Shown one piece after another: positions 20,685 through 29,603 of a DNA stretch of 48,891 nt. Origin of the DNA: a virus; IMG/VR virus record IMGVR_UViG_3300025112_000023, positions 1 through 48,891 of that record. One strand, given 5' to 3'. The notes under the pieces are model-generated. The model was not told where the DNA came from and searched no databases. It was given only the letters and a program-made list of their open reading frames with translations. Numbering within the stretch: position 1 is the stretch's first letter; each line of letters starts with the position of its first letter. A program made the position numbers and the translations under genes.

Positions 20685-22516
20685 CGCCTTCCATCCTGTC
20701 GTACATCGAGACGAACATCACCTAAACGCCACCCATTGGCCACGTCTGAATTCTCGACTCTCACCCGCATCTGACGCCCTCTAGCACGCACATGCGTCAT
20801 TTCCGTAGTAGACCCTACACTTGCCGTACTCGCCGTCACCAGCGTACCAGCGCCGCTAGATCGTGTCTTTAAGCTATATGTCACTGTCGGACTCTCTGCC
20901 GTACCAACAAATAGGATGTCTGGTAAAAGCCTGCGAATAAAAGCAAAATGATCGCCGTCATCGACATCAAAATCTGCCGTCTCGACATAAGCTGCCATCG
21001 CAGCGCCATCATTGTCATAGCCGACTTCATGGCTATATATATAGGTATCTGCCGAAGCAATCGGGGTGTCTGTCGATGTCCCCGCATCCAGCCACGAGGT
21101 ACGTACCAATTGTCCTATTGACCAATTGTTCTCTAAATAATTGTACATAACATACCGGTCAATCTCGTCGGACGAACTGGAGCAGTAAAACCACATGACC
21201 TCATTGAAGTTAGCATTACGTGTTGCAAATACCTTATAGGCTTGTTTTTGATTGAAATCATCAAAGACATAGGCCCGCACAGTACAAGGCATTGTCTGAA
21301 TACTTCCGCTGTAGATATAGAAGTTGTTCATATCCATGAAATAGACAACGTTGTTGGCATTAATTGCAGCATTAGGCGACACAATGCTGACCCCTTCAAC
21401 AATAAGATCCACACCAAATATCAATGGTGCGCCGATAAAGCGCATGCTATAGATAGAAGTATCAGTCCAGATGATGATTTCCTGACGAGTACGCAGGGCA
21501 CTAATAATCTGCGATCCAGAAGACAAGCGAATATCTCCGGAAGTATTTGTTGTGGTTGGCACCCAATCAGCTGCATCGGCCTGATCTGACCAGCGAACTT
21601 GCAAATGATCCGCTGTACTACTGCCATATGCATTACAACCAAACGCAATCAAGTGCCGATCCTTTTCTGAAACAAGTGCCATCAAGGCTGACGAAGGAGG
21701 ACTTGCCGCTCCCGATAAAGCGGATAAAGCAACAGCTCGTGTGCTGACGCCCGCACTTTTGTCCCAGTAATACACAGCACCCAACCGAGGACTGGCAACT
21801 AAATCCTCACCAAAGTTATCTAATGTCCATAGGCGTAACTGAGAAACAAACCCTGTTGTATTTTCTCCCCAAGCAGATTCGCCAAAGTAACCCGACCCCC
21901 ACCCAATGCCATCTACATAAACATCAAGACCAATATTGATCTGATAGGCTCCAACAACGCTAGAGCCACCATTACCAGAGTCACTACTATTAGCTAATAC
22001 CTCGTCGCCGGAAGTATCTTTTGCCTCGATAGTATAAACATTATCACTGGTAATACTGGTTATCTCATATTCTTGGTTAAGAACAGCGGCGGTGATATTA
22101 CCGCCCAAAGTGGCGGCCCCACTAAAGGTGACGTAATCACCTTTAACTGCACCATGCGATGTGTCGGTTACATTAAGTGTTGCATCATCATTAGCAACCT
22201 TGGCAAAGGTAACATCCCCAGCAGATGTGGTTACCCTTATCGGAGTAATGTCGTTGTAAGTATCCCCCTGCAAGACATATAGTTTTTTATGTGTGCCAAT
22301 AGCTATTAACTTATCTGTGTTAAGCGCAACCCATTGGTGCATCTTTCTGGATGTCCCAATAAACGTATTGGTATTGAGCTTTTCCCAACCACCTATTTTT
22401 TCAGGACGACCAGACCTGAAACGAACAAAGTTGGCATCATACCAACCGCCTTCGTTGCTATATGCCGTTCCTTCTCTATTGATTCCCGGCTTAAAGTTAT
22501 AGCGAGTTAGTGGCAT
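20681..22516 (-). CDS. Tail/DNA-stabilisation protein, P22 gp10-like
   Basis: This 611-residue protein opens with MPLTRYNFKPGINREGTAYS and then WYDANFVRFRSGRPEKIGGW, a signature of podovirus tail proteins related to P22 gp10 (packaged DNA stabilisation) and other tubular tail components. The body is beta-rich with repeated Trp-containing strands and Thr-rich segments (VTFAKVANDDATLNVTD, then GDYVTFSGAATLGG), as expected of a beta-propeller. In P22, gp10 binds the portal-gp4 connector and closes the head. The stop overlaps the 56-residue gene. The start lies six bases after a GTTTAAAC copy that supplies the stop of the small gene upstream. The family call is good; the precise tail position is inferred. 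Confidence 0.75.
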   Translation of the reverse strand: MPLTRYNFKPGINREGTAYSNEGGWYDANFVRFRSGRPEKIGGWEKLNTNTFIGTSRKMHQWVALNTDKLIAIGTHKKLYVLQGDTYNDITPIRVTTSAGDVTFAKVANDDATLNVTDTSHGAVKGDYVTFSGAATLGGNITAAVLNQEYEITSITSDNVYTIEAKDTSGDEVLANSSDSGNGGSSVVGAYQINIGLDVYVDGIGWGSGYFGESAWGENTTGFVSQLRLWTLDNFGEDLVASPRLGAVYYWDKSAGVSTRAVALSALSGAASPPSSALMALVSEKDRHLIAFGCNAYGSSTADHLQVRWSDQADAADWVPTTTNTSGDIRLSSGSQIISALRTRQEIIIWTDTSIYSMRFIGAPLIFGVDLIVEGVSIVSPNAAINANNVVYFMDMNNFYIYSGSIQTMPCTVRAYVFDDFNQKQAYKVFATRNANFNEVMWFYCSSSSDEIDRYVMYNYLENNWSIGQLVRTSWLDAGTSTDTPIASADTYIYSHEVGYDNDGAAMAAYVETADFDVDDGDHFAFIRRLLPDILFVGTAESPTVTYSLKTRSSGAGTLVTASTASVGSTTEMTHVRARGRQMRVRVENSDVANGWRLGDVRLDVRQDGRR

Positions 22517-22521
22517 TTGAT

Positions 22522-22529
22522 GTTTAAAC
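22522..22529. repeat. GTTTAAAC supplying a stop codon
   Basis: Contains the stop of the 55-residue gene (GTT TAA) and lies five bases upstream of the tail gene's ATG. Confidence 0.8.
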
Positions 22530-22691
22530 GCTCTTGGCTTTTTCTATCGGCACATCTTTTGTGGTGTACGCTTCATTCACGCTTTTAGTGGTTAGATCGT
22601 CACCTACGAAACGACCATCGTCGTCACGTGCTCTGACTCTAACCTCTTCAACGCCACGGAACACCCGCTTAAACCAACGTCTAACTCCCAT
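22524..22691 (-). CDS. 55-residue hypothetical protein
   Basis: This short gene was translated by hand: MGVRRWFKRVFRGVEEVRVR, then ARDDDGRFVGDDLTTKSVNE, ending IEKAKSV. It is basic at the N-terminus and hydrophilic overall. The stop codon is the TAA inside a GTTTAAAC palindrome (GTT TAA AC), so the protein ends in Val. Its start overlaps the end of the coiled-coil gene upstream. Function is unknown. Confidence 0.65.
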   Translation of the reverse strand: MGVRRWFKRVFRGVEEVRVRARDDDGRFVGDDLTTKSVNEAYTTKDVPIEKAKSV

Positions 22692-22950
22692 TAGCACTCT
22701 CCTCTATCTGTAACAGAACAACGCATTGCTGAAACGCAAGCTGGGCAGTCTCAATCTTATTTGCCAACTCATTAAGTTGAGCCTGAGAAACATTAATTTC
22801 CTGCTGTAACTGCGCCTGCTTGGCCTGTAGGCGCTCTATATTCGGAGAAACCTCAGCCGCATCTGGAAATGGGATCTCAACCACTTCGGGGAGAGGAAGC
22901 TCTATCTCCTCTAACTGTTCTTCTTCTTTAATGAGGTCTTCTTCTGCCAT
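22681..22950 (-). CDS. Small acidic coiled-coil protein
   Basis: This is 89 residues from the ATG at 22950, with a purine-rich GGAAGAAG upstream. An in-frame upstream start would add 21 residues lying over the oxygenase gene. The N-terminal half is very acidic with a Glu/Pro/Leu pattern (EEEQLEEIELPLPEVVEIPF). The second half is a clear heptad-type coiled coil (IERLQAKQAQLQQEINVSQ and onward). It overlaps the oxygenase gene by 23 bases and the next gene by 11 bases. A structural spacer or tail-assembly role would fit, but nothing specific can be assigned. Confidence 0.65.
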   Translation of the reverse strand: MAEEDLIKEEEQLEEIELPLPEVVEIPFPDAAEVSPNIERLQAKQAQLQQEINVSQAQLNELANKIETAQLAFQQCVVLLQIEESANGS

Positions 22951-23629
22951 CTTCTTCCACCTTCCATACATTAAGATTTGCCGCCACAGTACGGCGTTCG
23001 CCTTCACCCTCAAATGGATACACCATATGCTGTAGCCAACTTGGGAACATTAAAAACTTACCTACTTCGGGCTTTATTACAAAGCTTTGAGGAGGTCGTA
23101 GTCGCTCTACATCAATCAATGAATTAATGCCGTAGTTAAACGCAAGACAACCGTCGCTATTCCCTGAAGCACCATACAGGCTATACTCAGGACTTCCTGC
23201 TGTTGGTTGATCTAGTATCTGCGGAGGCACCTTAGTCCACGATGTACAGGAAATTCCCATAATCGTCTTAGTGCCATGATCGTGGATGGGGTTATAGTCC
23301 CGCTCATAGCTATGTACGGACCATAATTCATCGATACCAACCTGACGATCACCAAGATCATTGCCAGTATTTTTAAAATTTTTCAAATATTCAGTCGCAA
23401 GCATTCCAGTCATCTGGCAATAGTCCGTTAGCCTTGGATCGTTATGATCCATAGTTAATTGCTGCCCATGCCCAATCTGCCCTACTAAGGTTCCAGCATG
23501 GGAGATGCGGTCCTCCTGCTCCATCAGATCATCCAAATATGTATTCAGCCCCGATACTATTGCGTCAGGTATCTGTGCTTCCAGCAGGAAAACCGCCGGG
23601 AGCGTATGTACCTGATATTCCTGTTCCAT
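22928..23629 (-). CDS. 2OG-Fe(II) oxygenase
   Basis: This 233-residue protein fits the phage 2-oxoglutarate/Fe(II) oxygenases of PF13759 type. The proximal metal site is HDH at residues 116-118 in NPIHDHGTKTIMGIS, the distal His is 201 in FPSWLQHMVYPFEG, and the 2OG-binding Arg is 212 or 213 in ERRTVAANLNVW. Such genes are common in marine phages next to tail-fibre genes, with substrates mostly unproven; hydroxylation of a virion or host protein is one idea. Here it lies between the fibre with its accessory protein and the tail-stabilisation gene. Its ATG shares a base with the upstream stop (TAATG). Confidence 0.8.
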   Translation of the reverse strand: MEQEYQVHTLPAVFLLEAQIPDAIVSGLNTYLDDLMEQEDRISHAGTLVGQIGHGQQLTMDHNDPRLTDYCQMTGMLATEYLKNFKNTGNDLGDRQVGIDELWSVHSYERDYNPIHDHGTKTIMGISCTSWTKVPPQILDQPTAGSPEYSLYGASGNSDGCLAFNYGINSLIDVERLRPPQSFVIKPEVGKFLMFPSWLQHMVYPFEGEGERRTVAANLNVWKVEEDGRRRPH

Positions 23630-23958
23630 TAGGATGGAATAGGATAGTTATCGTTAGGCGTCGGGAGCACCGGTGGATTAGTAATTACGGAATCCACTTG
23701 ACTCGCAAATACAACATCCCAATGCGCTACTGGGCACAGCGCTACAATTTGAGCTTTGGTCCATGAGTTTTGAGCCTTCGGAGTAAAAATCACATTACCA
23801 TCAGAGTCGGTGGCATTTACATGCGTTGAGAATTCAGACTTGTAGTACGTCGCATCTCCTTCCGAGTCGTTCTCATAGGTATAAGTTAAGTCCCATTCTT
23901 GGACTTTGCTACTCTTGTTATAAGGGATAGCTGTCGTCAGATTTTTAGTCACTGCCAT
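23629..23958 (-). CDS. Fibre-linked hypothetical protein
   Basis: This 109-residue protein begins MAVTKNLTTAIPYNKSSKVQ and is rich in Thr, Asn and aromatic residues (EWDLTYTYENDSEGDATYYK), ending in a Pro-rich tail (NPPVLPTPNDNYPIPS). There is no signal or membrane segment. It is sandwiched between the S74 fibre gene and the oxygenase with one-base TAATG overlaps at both ends, so it is probably a tail-tip or fibre-associated accessory protein. I have seen similar small proteins beside marine phage fibres but know no function. Confidence 0.6.
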   Translation of the reverse strand: MAVTKNLTTAIPYNKSSKVQEWDLTYTYENDSEGDATYYKSEFSTHVNATDSDGNVIFTPKAQNSWTKAQIVALCPVAHWDVVFASQVDSVITNPPVLPTPNDNYPIPS

Positions 23959-26900
23959 TAGTTTTGCTCCTTTTTAAGTGTTTCAATTTCAGCAGAAAGT
24001 TCTTGAATTGCATTTACCAGCATCGGTACAAACTTGCTGTATTTAAGGCCGTACATCTGGCCGTCTTCACTAAGACTGGAGATTAGATTTTTCTTATCTG
24101 ATTTGCCAAAGCCTAGCTGCTCCTCTAAAGAATTCACATCCTGTGCAAGAAAGCCCACATCCAGCTGATCTTTCTTATAGGTACCGTCAGGGTGAGTATC
24201 ACTCTCATCGCCATAAAGACTACGCTGATCCCAACGGTAAGTTTTTGGTTGTAGTTGATTGATGAACTCTAAACCGACATCTAAATCTTTTACGTCAGTT
24301 TTATCCCGTGCGTCAGAGGCAACTGTCCAATCCACTTGAATGTGTGCCTCAGTAATGTTTTCGTCACCCAATACTATTTCATTACTACCTGTGGTTATAG
24401 CACCGCCGGGGCTTCCTGATTTACCTGCTTGATATCCAAGAAACAGGTTGTTGGAGCCTGTGGTTACACTTAAACCTGCGTCAAAACCAAGTGCTGTATT
24501 ATTAGCACCCGTACTATTTGCGGTCAAAGAGTCTTTACCTACTGCTGTATTACCAGCACCTGTGGTATTAGCGTCTAGTGATGTGGCACCTACGGCAGTA
24601 TTATTAGCTGCTGTATTAGCGGTTAGCGCCTCATTACCTAGTGCAGTATTATCATGCTGAGTGGTTGTAGCCGCTATAGCACCCTGACCAATACCTACAT
24701 TACGTGCACCGCTAGAAACATTTTGCATTGCATAGCGGCCAATACCGATGTTGTAGTTGCCTGATACATCTCCAGTGTTCATAGACCCATAACCGATGGC
24801 AATAAATTTACCACCTGCTGTACTGGCTGCTCCTGCCTGCCAACCAATTGCTACGTTTTCATCCCCAGTAGTATTTGAATCAAGAGCTTCGTAGCCAATT
24901 GCTACATTATGATCGCCTGTTGTAATTGCAACACCAGAGTTGTAGCCAAGCGCTGTGTTATTAACGCCTGTAGTATTTGCCGATAAAGAGCTTTTACCTA
25001 CTGCTGTATTACCAGCACCCGTGGTATTAGCATCTAGTGATGCGGAACCCACGGCAGTATTATTGGCGGCTACATTTAACAATAACGCATTATGACCTAC
25101 CGCAGTGTTATTGCTGGTGGTCGCATTGGTATAAAGTGCTGAGTAACCTAGCGCCGTATTATTATTACCCGTCGTCTGGCTCAGTCCAGCGCTGAAGCCC
25201 ACTGCTGTAATACTCCCCGCAGTATTTGCGGTTAGAGCTTGATAGCCTATTGCGGTATTACCAGCAGTCGTCGTAACTGCATCAAGAGCTTGATAACCAA
25301 CTGCTACATTATTACTACCAGTAGTAGCTTCTAGGAGTGCATAAGCCCCTACTGCTGTATTGCTTTGTCCCGATGAAGTTTCATAACTAGCGTGATACCC
25401 TACTGCGACGTTGGATGATGAAGTAGCGTCTATCAAAGCTGACTCACCAATAGCTACATTATAGGCTCCCGTTTCATTAGTATATAAAGCACTTTGACCA
25501 ATAGCTACATTAGAGTTAGCAGTAGTATTGTTAGCTAATGCGCCTCTTCCAACCGCTATATTTTGAGTGCCCGTAGTATTGTTATACAAGGCTTCTCGAC
25601 CAACAGCTACATTACTATCTGCGGTAGTATTTGCAGCTAAGGCCGAGATTCCAATCGCTACATTGCTGGCACCAGTAGAGTTCGCCCCGAGAGAGTTATA
25701 TCCAACGGCTGTATTACTAGCACCTGTAGTATTAGCATCTAGCGATGAATAACCCACCGCTGTATTGCTATCCCCCAGATTGAGTTTGAGAGCATATTTG
25801 CCTACAGCCGTGTTCTGGCTACCCGATTCATTTTCCATCAGGGATTCATGACCGATAGCCGTATTATGTGCGCCTGAAGTATTATCTCTAAGCGCCCTAA
25901 ATCCGACTGCTGTCAGTGCGCCTGCTGTTGAAACCGAACTAAGCGCGCTCGCACCAAGAGCAACGCTTTCTGATGCTGTAGTATTAGCCGATAAAGAAGC
26001 TTTACCTACCGCTGTATTATTAGTGCCTGTAGTATTTGCATCTAGTGATTGCATACCTACTGCGGTATTAACCCCTGTCGTATTGACAGTTAAAGCATTA
26101 TATCCCAGCGCGGTGCTGCCACTGCCTGTAGTATTTGCATTTAATGCCCCATAACCAAGAGCCGTCAACTCACCGCCCGTAGTATTTGTTGATAATACAT
26201 TGGAACCAACTGCTGTATTAGCTGCACCTGTGCTATTTGCAACGAGGGCTTGATAACCAACGCCAACGTTAGCAGTACCTGAACTATTAGCTTTAAGCGC
26301 TTGATAACCAATAGCAGTTAAATTACTAACTGTAGTAATTGTATCGAGAGCTTCGTGACCAATGGCTATGTTGTAACTACCCGTGGTTCTATTTTGCATA
26401 GAACGCATTCCTAGGGATATATTACTACTGCCTGTAGTAGCATCCTTTTGTGACTCGTAACCAATGGCTACATTATATTGCCCGGATGTATTGTCTTTAA
26501 GCGCCTGATACGAGATTGCAACGTTATTTGAGCCTCCAGCATTGTTATACAGCGCGGATTGACCAATGGCAGTATTATAATTCCCTGTGTTGAGGTATAG
26601 CGCGCCGTCACCTATACCAACATTACCAGCACCCGAGACGTTCGTTATTAATGCATTTGTCCCTAAAGCTGTATTACTAGCACCAGTAGTATTTGCCGAT
26701 AAAGAGCTATAACCAACTGCCGTGTTATTAGCGCCTGTAGTATTAGCGTCTAGGGCTTGATAACCAACGCCAACGTTAGCAGTACCTGAAGTATTAGCAG
26801 TAAGAGCTTGGTAACCTACGGCTGTTAGACCGCTTACTGTTGTAATTGCATCTAGAGCTTGCTTACCAACTGCTACATTGTTACTGCCTGTAGTATTAGC

Positions 26901-28631
26901 ATTCAAAGCAGAATAACCAAGAGCAGAATTGGACCCGCCCGTAGTATTTGAAATCATCACGTCACCACCAACTCCTGTATTAGTAGCACCTGTACTGGTC
27001 ACCAGTAGTGCATAAGCACCTACCCCAGTATTGTTGGCAGCAGTATTTTCACGTAGCGCTTGGTAGCCTATAGCCGTATTGTAACTAGATGTACTATTCG
27101 TCGATAAAGCCTTACTGCCGAGCGCAGTATTGGACCCACCCGTAGTTATAGAATCACCCGCAATGTTTCCAATCAGGGTGTTATGAGTTCCAGTGCTGAC
27201 TGCTACACCAGCTTGATAACCAAGTGCACTGTTATCGTTACCGGTGGCTACTTTAAGTGCTTCAAATCCAACTGCTGTTGCAGTTGTACCTGTAGACATT
27301 GTGAGCAACGCAGATGAGCCTACAGCAGTGTGACCACTTGCCGTGGTAACGGCCCCACCCGCGTTATCTCCGACAAAAGTATTATCAGCTCCGGTGGTAA
27401 CAGCATCACCAGCAGCATTGCCCACCAAAGTATTTTCAGTACCCGTGCTAACAGCCACACCTGACTGATAGCCCACCGCCGTATTGTTATTGCCCGTGGC
27501 AACCTTCAGCGCCTCAAATCCAACCGCAGTACCCGTAGTACCTGTGGACATTGTGAGCAACGCAGATGAACCTACTGCCGTATGGCCAGAAGCCGTAGTG
27601 ACAGCCCCTCCGGCATTATCACCAACGAAAGTATTGTCAGCGCCCGTAGTTACAGCGTCACCAGCAGCAGCTCCGACAGATACATTATCTACCCCGGTAG
27701 TGGCAGCAGTAAGCGCCTGATAACCAACCGCTACGTTACCAGCATCTGCGCCAGCATTTAATGTTGCTAATGCAGCTGATCCAACCGCTACATTTTGTCC
27801 GTTTCCATCTTCTGTTGCTAACGCTCCAGAACCAACTGCTGTATTGTCGCCACCCGTTGTTATGGCACCACCCGCATTATCTCCAATCAGGGTGTTATCT
27901 GAACCTGTTGTCACTGCGTCACCAGCCGAATCACCAACCGCAACATTATCTGTACCGGAAGTATTCGCAGTTAAAGCAGACGTACCGACAGCCACGTTAT
28001 TACTTGCAGTTGTGGCAACCAGTAAAGCACCGGAACCAATAGCTACATTAGATCCACCCGTAGTTATAGCGCCTGCTGCATTGTCCCCTACTGCCGTGTT
28101 ATCAGTACCCGTAGTCACTGCATCCAGCGCATTCTCACCGATAGCAACGTTATCCGTGCCGGTGGTGAGGGCCACACCCATCGCACCTGATCCAAGAGCG
28201 ATATTGCCGGTGCCGCCTAAGACATCAAGCACATCCGTAACCGCTGCACCTGATCCAGCCCCATCGGTTACAAGCATACGAATACCGCCAGACGGGATCA
28301 CTACATTAGCCCCGGTACCTTGCGAAATCGTAACCGCATCGCCTGCGTTATTCTCAATGCACCAGACTTTAGACAATGTATTAGGCGCGAGCGTGACTGT
28401 GCAGGCTTGTGACAAGCTACCAGTCAACTTCATGTTCATCGCACGGGCAGCATCAGAAGCCCCGTCTGCTACTGTGATAGTTGCGGTAGACGCATCGGAC
28501 AACGCTTCGCTGCCGACACTAAACGCCTCACCGATCAACTCTAAATTCGTGTTTGTAGTCGTTCCCCACGTACCTGATTCGTCGCCAGTTGCGATTTCTT
28601 TCAGTCGTAGATCATTTACATATGTCGCCAT
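23958..28631 (-). CDS. Long repetitive tail fibre with S74 self-cleaving chaperone
   Basis: This is a 1557-residue fibre or spike. The N-terminus (MATYVNDLRLKEIATGDESG and TWGTTTNTNLELIGEAF) is a typical marine-phage fibre attachment segment. From about residue 145 to 1400 the protein is an almost unbroken array of 17-residue repeats of the form TTGTDNVAIGENALDAV, about 70 by length. They resemble trimeric autotransporter (YadA/Hia) head repeats, which fold as a left-handed beta-roll. The last 125 residues are a peptidase S74 intramolecular chaperone (SDARDKTDVKDLDVG, LEFINQLQPKTYRWDQR), ending in a helical MLVNAIQELSAEIETLKKE. In known cases this domain trimerises the fibre and then cleaves itself off before the Ser of the SDxRxK motif. 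Role in receptor binding is inferred. Confidence 0.88.
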   Translation of the reverse strand: MATYVNDLRLKEIATGDESGTWGTTTNTNLELIGEAFSVGSEALSDASTATITVADGASDAARAMNMKLTGSLSQACTVTLAPNTLSKVWCIENNAGDAVTISQGTGANVVIPSGGIRMLVTDGAGSGAAVTDVLDVLGGTGNIALGSGAMGVALTTGTDNVAIGENALDAVTTGTDNTAVGDNAAGAITTGGSNVAIGSGALLVATTASNNVAVGTSALTANTSGTDNVAVGDSAGDAVTTGSDNTLIGDNAGGAITTGGDNTAVGSGALATEDGNGQNVAVGSAALATLNAGADAGNVAVGYQALTAATTGVDNVSVGAAAGDAVTTGADNTFVGDNAGGAVTTASGHTAVGSSALLTMSTGTTGTAVGFEALKVATGNNNTAVGYQSGVAVSTGTENTLVGNAAGDAVTTGADNTFVGDNAGGAVTTASGHTAVGSSALLTMSTGTTATAVGFEALKVATGNDNSALGYQAGVAVSTGTHNTLIGNIAGDSITTGGSNTALGSKALSTNSTSSYNTAIGYQALRENTAANNTGVGAYALLVTSTGATNTGVGGDVMISNTTGGSNSALGYSALNANTTGSNNVAVGKQALDAITTVSGLTAVGYQALTANTSGTANVGVGYQALDANTTGANNTAVGYSSLSANTTGASNTALGTNALITNVSGAGNVGIGDGALYLNTGNYNTAIGQSALYNNAGGSNNVAISYQALKDNTSGQYNVAIGYESQKDATTGSSNISLGMRSMQNRTTGSYNIAIGHEALDTITTVSNLTAIGYQALKANSSGTANVGVGYQALVANSTGAANTAVGSNVLSTNTTGGELTALGYGALNANTTGSGSTALGYNALTVNTTGVNTAVGMQSLDANTTGTNNTAVGKASLSANTTASESVALGASALSSVSTAGALTAVGFRALRDNTSGAHNTAIGHESLMENESGSQNTAVGKYALKLNLGDSNTAVGYSSLDANTTGASNTAVGYNSLGANSTGASNVAIGISALAANTTADSNVAVGREALYNNTTGTQNIAVGRGALANNTTANSNVAIGQSALYTNETGAYNVAIGESALIDATSSSNVAVGYHASYETSSGQSNTAVGAYALLEATTGSNNVAVGYQALDAVTTTAGNTAIGYQALTANTAGSITAVGFSAGLSQTTGNNNTALGYSALYTNATTSNNTAVGHNALLLNVAANNTAVGSASLDANTTGAGNTAVGKSSLSANTTGVNNTALGYNSGVAITTGDHNVAIGYEALDSNTTGDENVAIGWQAGAASTAGGKFIAIGYGSMNTGDVSGNYNIGIGRYAMQNVSSGARNVGIGQGAIAATTTQHDNTALGNEALTANTAANNTAVGATSLDANTTGAGNTAVGKDSLTANSTGANNTALGFDAGLSVTTGSNNLFLGYQAGKSGSPGGAITTGSNEIVLGDENITEAHIQVDWTVASDARDKTDVKDLDVGLEFINQLQPKTYRWDQRSLYGDESDTHPDGTYKKDQLDVGFLAQDVNSLEEQLGFGKSDKKNLISSLSEDGQMYGLKYSKFVPMLVNAIQELSAEIETLKKEQN
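24440..28200 (-). repeat. 51-bp fibre repeat array
   Basis: About 70 diverged 17-codon units of the S74 fibre gene. A longer block of several units around 27160-27400 is nearly repeated around 27410-27660. Confidence 0.85.
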
Positions 28632-28871
28632 TTAAGTTACCTCTTCCCAATCTGGATCTTGTGCATCACTAATCGCTGACCAAGATACTGTTTGTGCTCC
28701 TGATATTTCGCTCCAATTAGGCGTTTGATCTGTCTCAACATAACGCCACAAACCACCCTGTACGGTACCAACCTCGCCAGTACCTGCAACACCCGTAATT
28801 TCAATCGAGTTTGCTTGACCCCAAGTACCCGATCCCCATGTGCCACGACTCCAACCTGTAACATTTGCCAC
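28632..28871 (-). CDS. Small Trp/Gly-rich structural protein
   Basis: This 79-residue protein starts at a GTG (28871) preceded by GAGAGGATT. It opens MANVTGWSRGTWGSGTWGQA and ends with repeated Trp motifs (PNWSEISGAQTVSWSAI, then DPDWEEV). The NVTGWxRGTWGSGxWG pattern is recurrent in marine phage genomes beside tail-fibre genes. The stop abuts the fibre ATG. Probably a tail component; no biochemical role known to me. Confidence 0.65.
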   Translation of the reverse strand: MANVTGWSRGTWGSGTWGQANSIEITGVAGTGEVGTVQGGLWRYVETDQTPNWSEISGAQTVSWSAISDAQDPDWEEVT

Positions 28872-28881
28872 AATCCTCTCA

Positions 28882-29313
28882 CTAGGCTATGCGGATAACC
28901 GCATTGCTAGCATCCGCTGTCGGAAACACAATGGTAAAACTTCCAGTGACGCTGGTCTTATCACCACCGAAATCAAAAACCGCTACAGCCGGGTCGCCAG
29001 ACGCTGAATCATTAAAGATCATACAGCCTCTGGCAGTAACCGTGCAGGTGCCAAAGGTTAAATCCGCAAAGTCCGCGAACGCTGTAGTCCCTGATGTGGT
29101 CGGATCGATCCGTGTTAACGCCGCACCCTTGGCCGTATAGTTCGTTCCTGTTGCCTCTTGAGCACTACTATATGCCGTAGTCGCAGCACTCATCGTGGCA
29201 GAACTGGTGTACAACGCCAAATTAAACGTAGAGCCACCTGAAAGTAAAAAATTGTGCTTGGCTTCCAGAAGCTCTTTCTTAAAACTTGTACACATTGCTT
29301 GGGTGATTGCCAT
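28882..29313 (-). CDS. Virion structural protein, conserved in marine phages
   Basis: This is 143 residues from the ATG at 29313, with GGAGG upstream; the ATG shares a base with the preceding TGA. It begins MAITQAMCTSFKKELLEAKH and contains FNLALYTSSATMSAATTAYS, followed by a beta-rich C-terminal half (VTGSFTIVFPTADASNAVIR). This family is frequent among tail or neck proteins of marine phages. Position between the fibre-proximal gene and small conserved genes agrees with a tail role. The specific function is not known. Confidence 0.68.
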   Translation of the reverse strand: MAITQAMCTSFKKELLEAKHNFLLSGGSTFNLALYTSSATMSAATTAYSSAQEATGTNYTAKGAALTRIDPTTSGTTAFADFADLTFGTCTVTARGCMIFNDSASGDPAVAVFDFGGDKTSVTGSFTIVFPTADASNAVIRIA

Positions 29314-29603
29314 CAAAGCCTCCTAATAATCTCGGCCATATCACCGTGGCCCTGTTTTTCAAGTAGATTACATATCGTACACATATGACTCTCGATAGCC
29401 TTGTGCATGTAATCCGCAAGCAGCACTTCTACACGCTCCTTAAACGCATGCGCCTGCTGCCGAAGGGGTTCAGGGGCCGTATTACTAATCCCCACAATCC
29501 TGTTCACCGCCATCTTAGCCCATTCTTCCGGGGTATGGCCGCGATGATTAGTCGTCTCTACCCCAAGATTTCCAACCGACGCATCTAACTCAACTTGGAA
29601 CAT
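29313..29603 (-). CDS. Conserved small phage protein
   Basis: This 96-residue helical protein contains ETTNHRGHTPEEWAKMAVNR, NTAPEPLRQQAHAFKERV and a C-terminal GHGDMAEIIRRL. Two Cys residues (MCTICN) occur but do not form an obvious zinc site. I recognise the pattern (HRGxTPEE, TAPxxxRxQAHAFK) as a conserved hypothetical located in structural operons of marine phages. The stop overlaps the next start. A head- or neck-assembly role is possible; none is established from the sequence. Confidence 0.65.
   Translation of the reverse strand: MFQVELDASVGNLGVETTNHRGHTPEEWAKMAVNRIVGISNTAPEPLRQQAHAFKERVEVLLADYMHKAIESHMCTICNLLEKQGHGDMAEIIRRL

Noticed and set aside
24440-28200. 51-bp periodicity as a possible CRISPR or iteron array
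   Set aside because: The units are diverged coding repeats of a fibre protein with an S74 domain.
27844-28635. Long plus-strand ORF of about 263 codons opposite the fibre gene
   Set aside because: It is antisense to the repeat array, its protein is an Ala/Pro/Val-rich mirror of the repeats, and it has no ribosome site or known domain.
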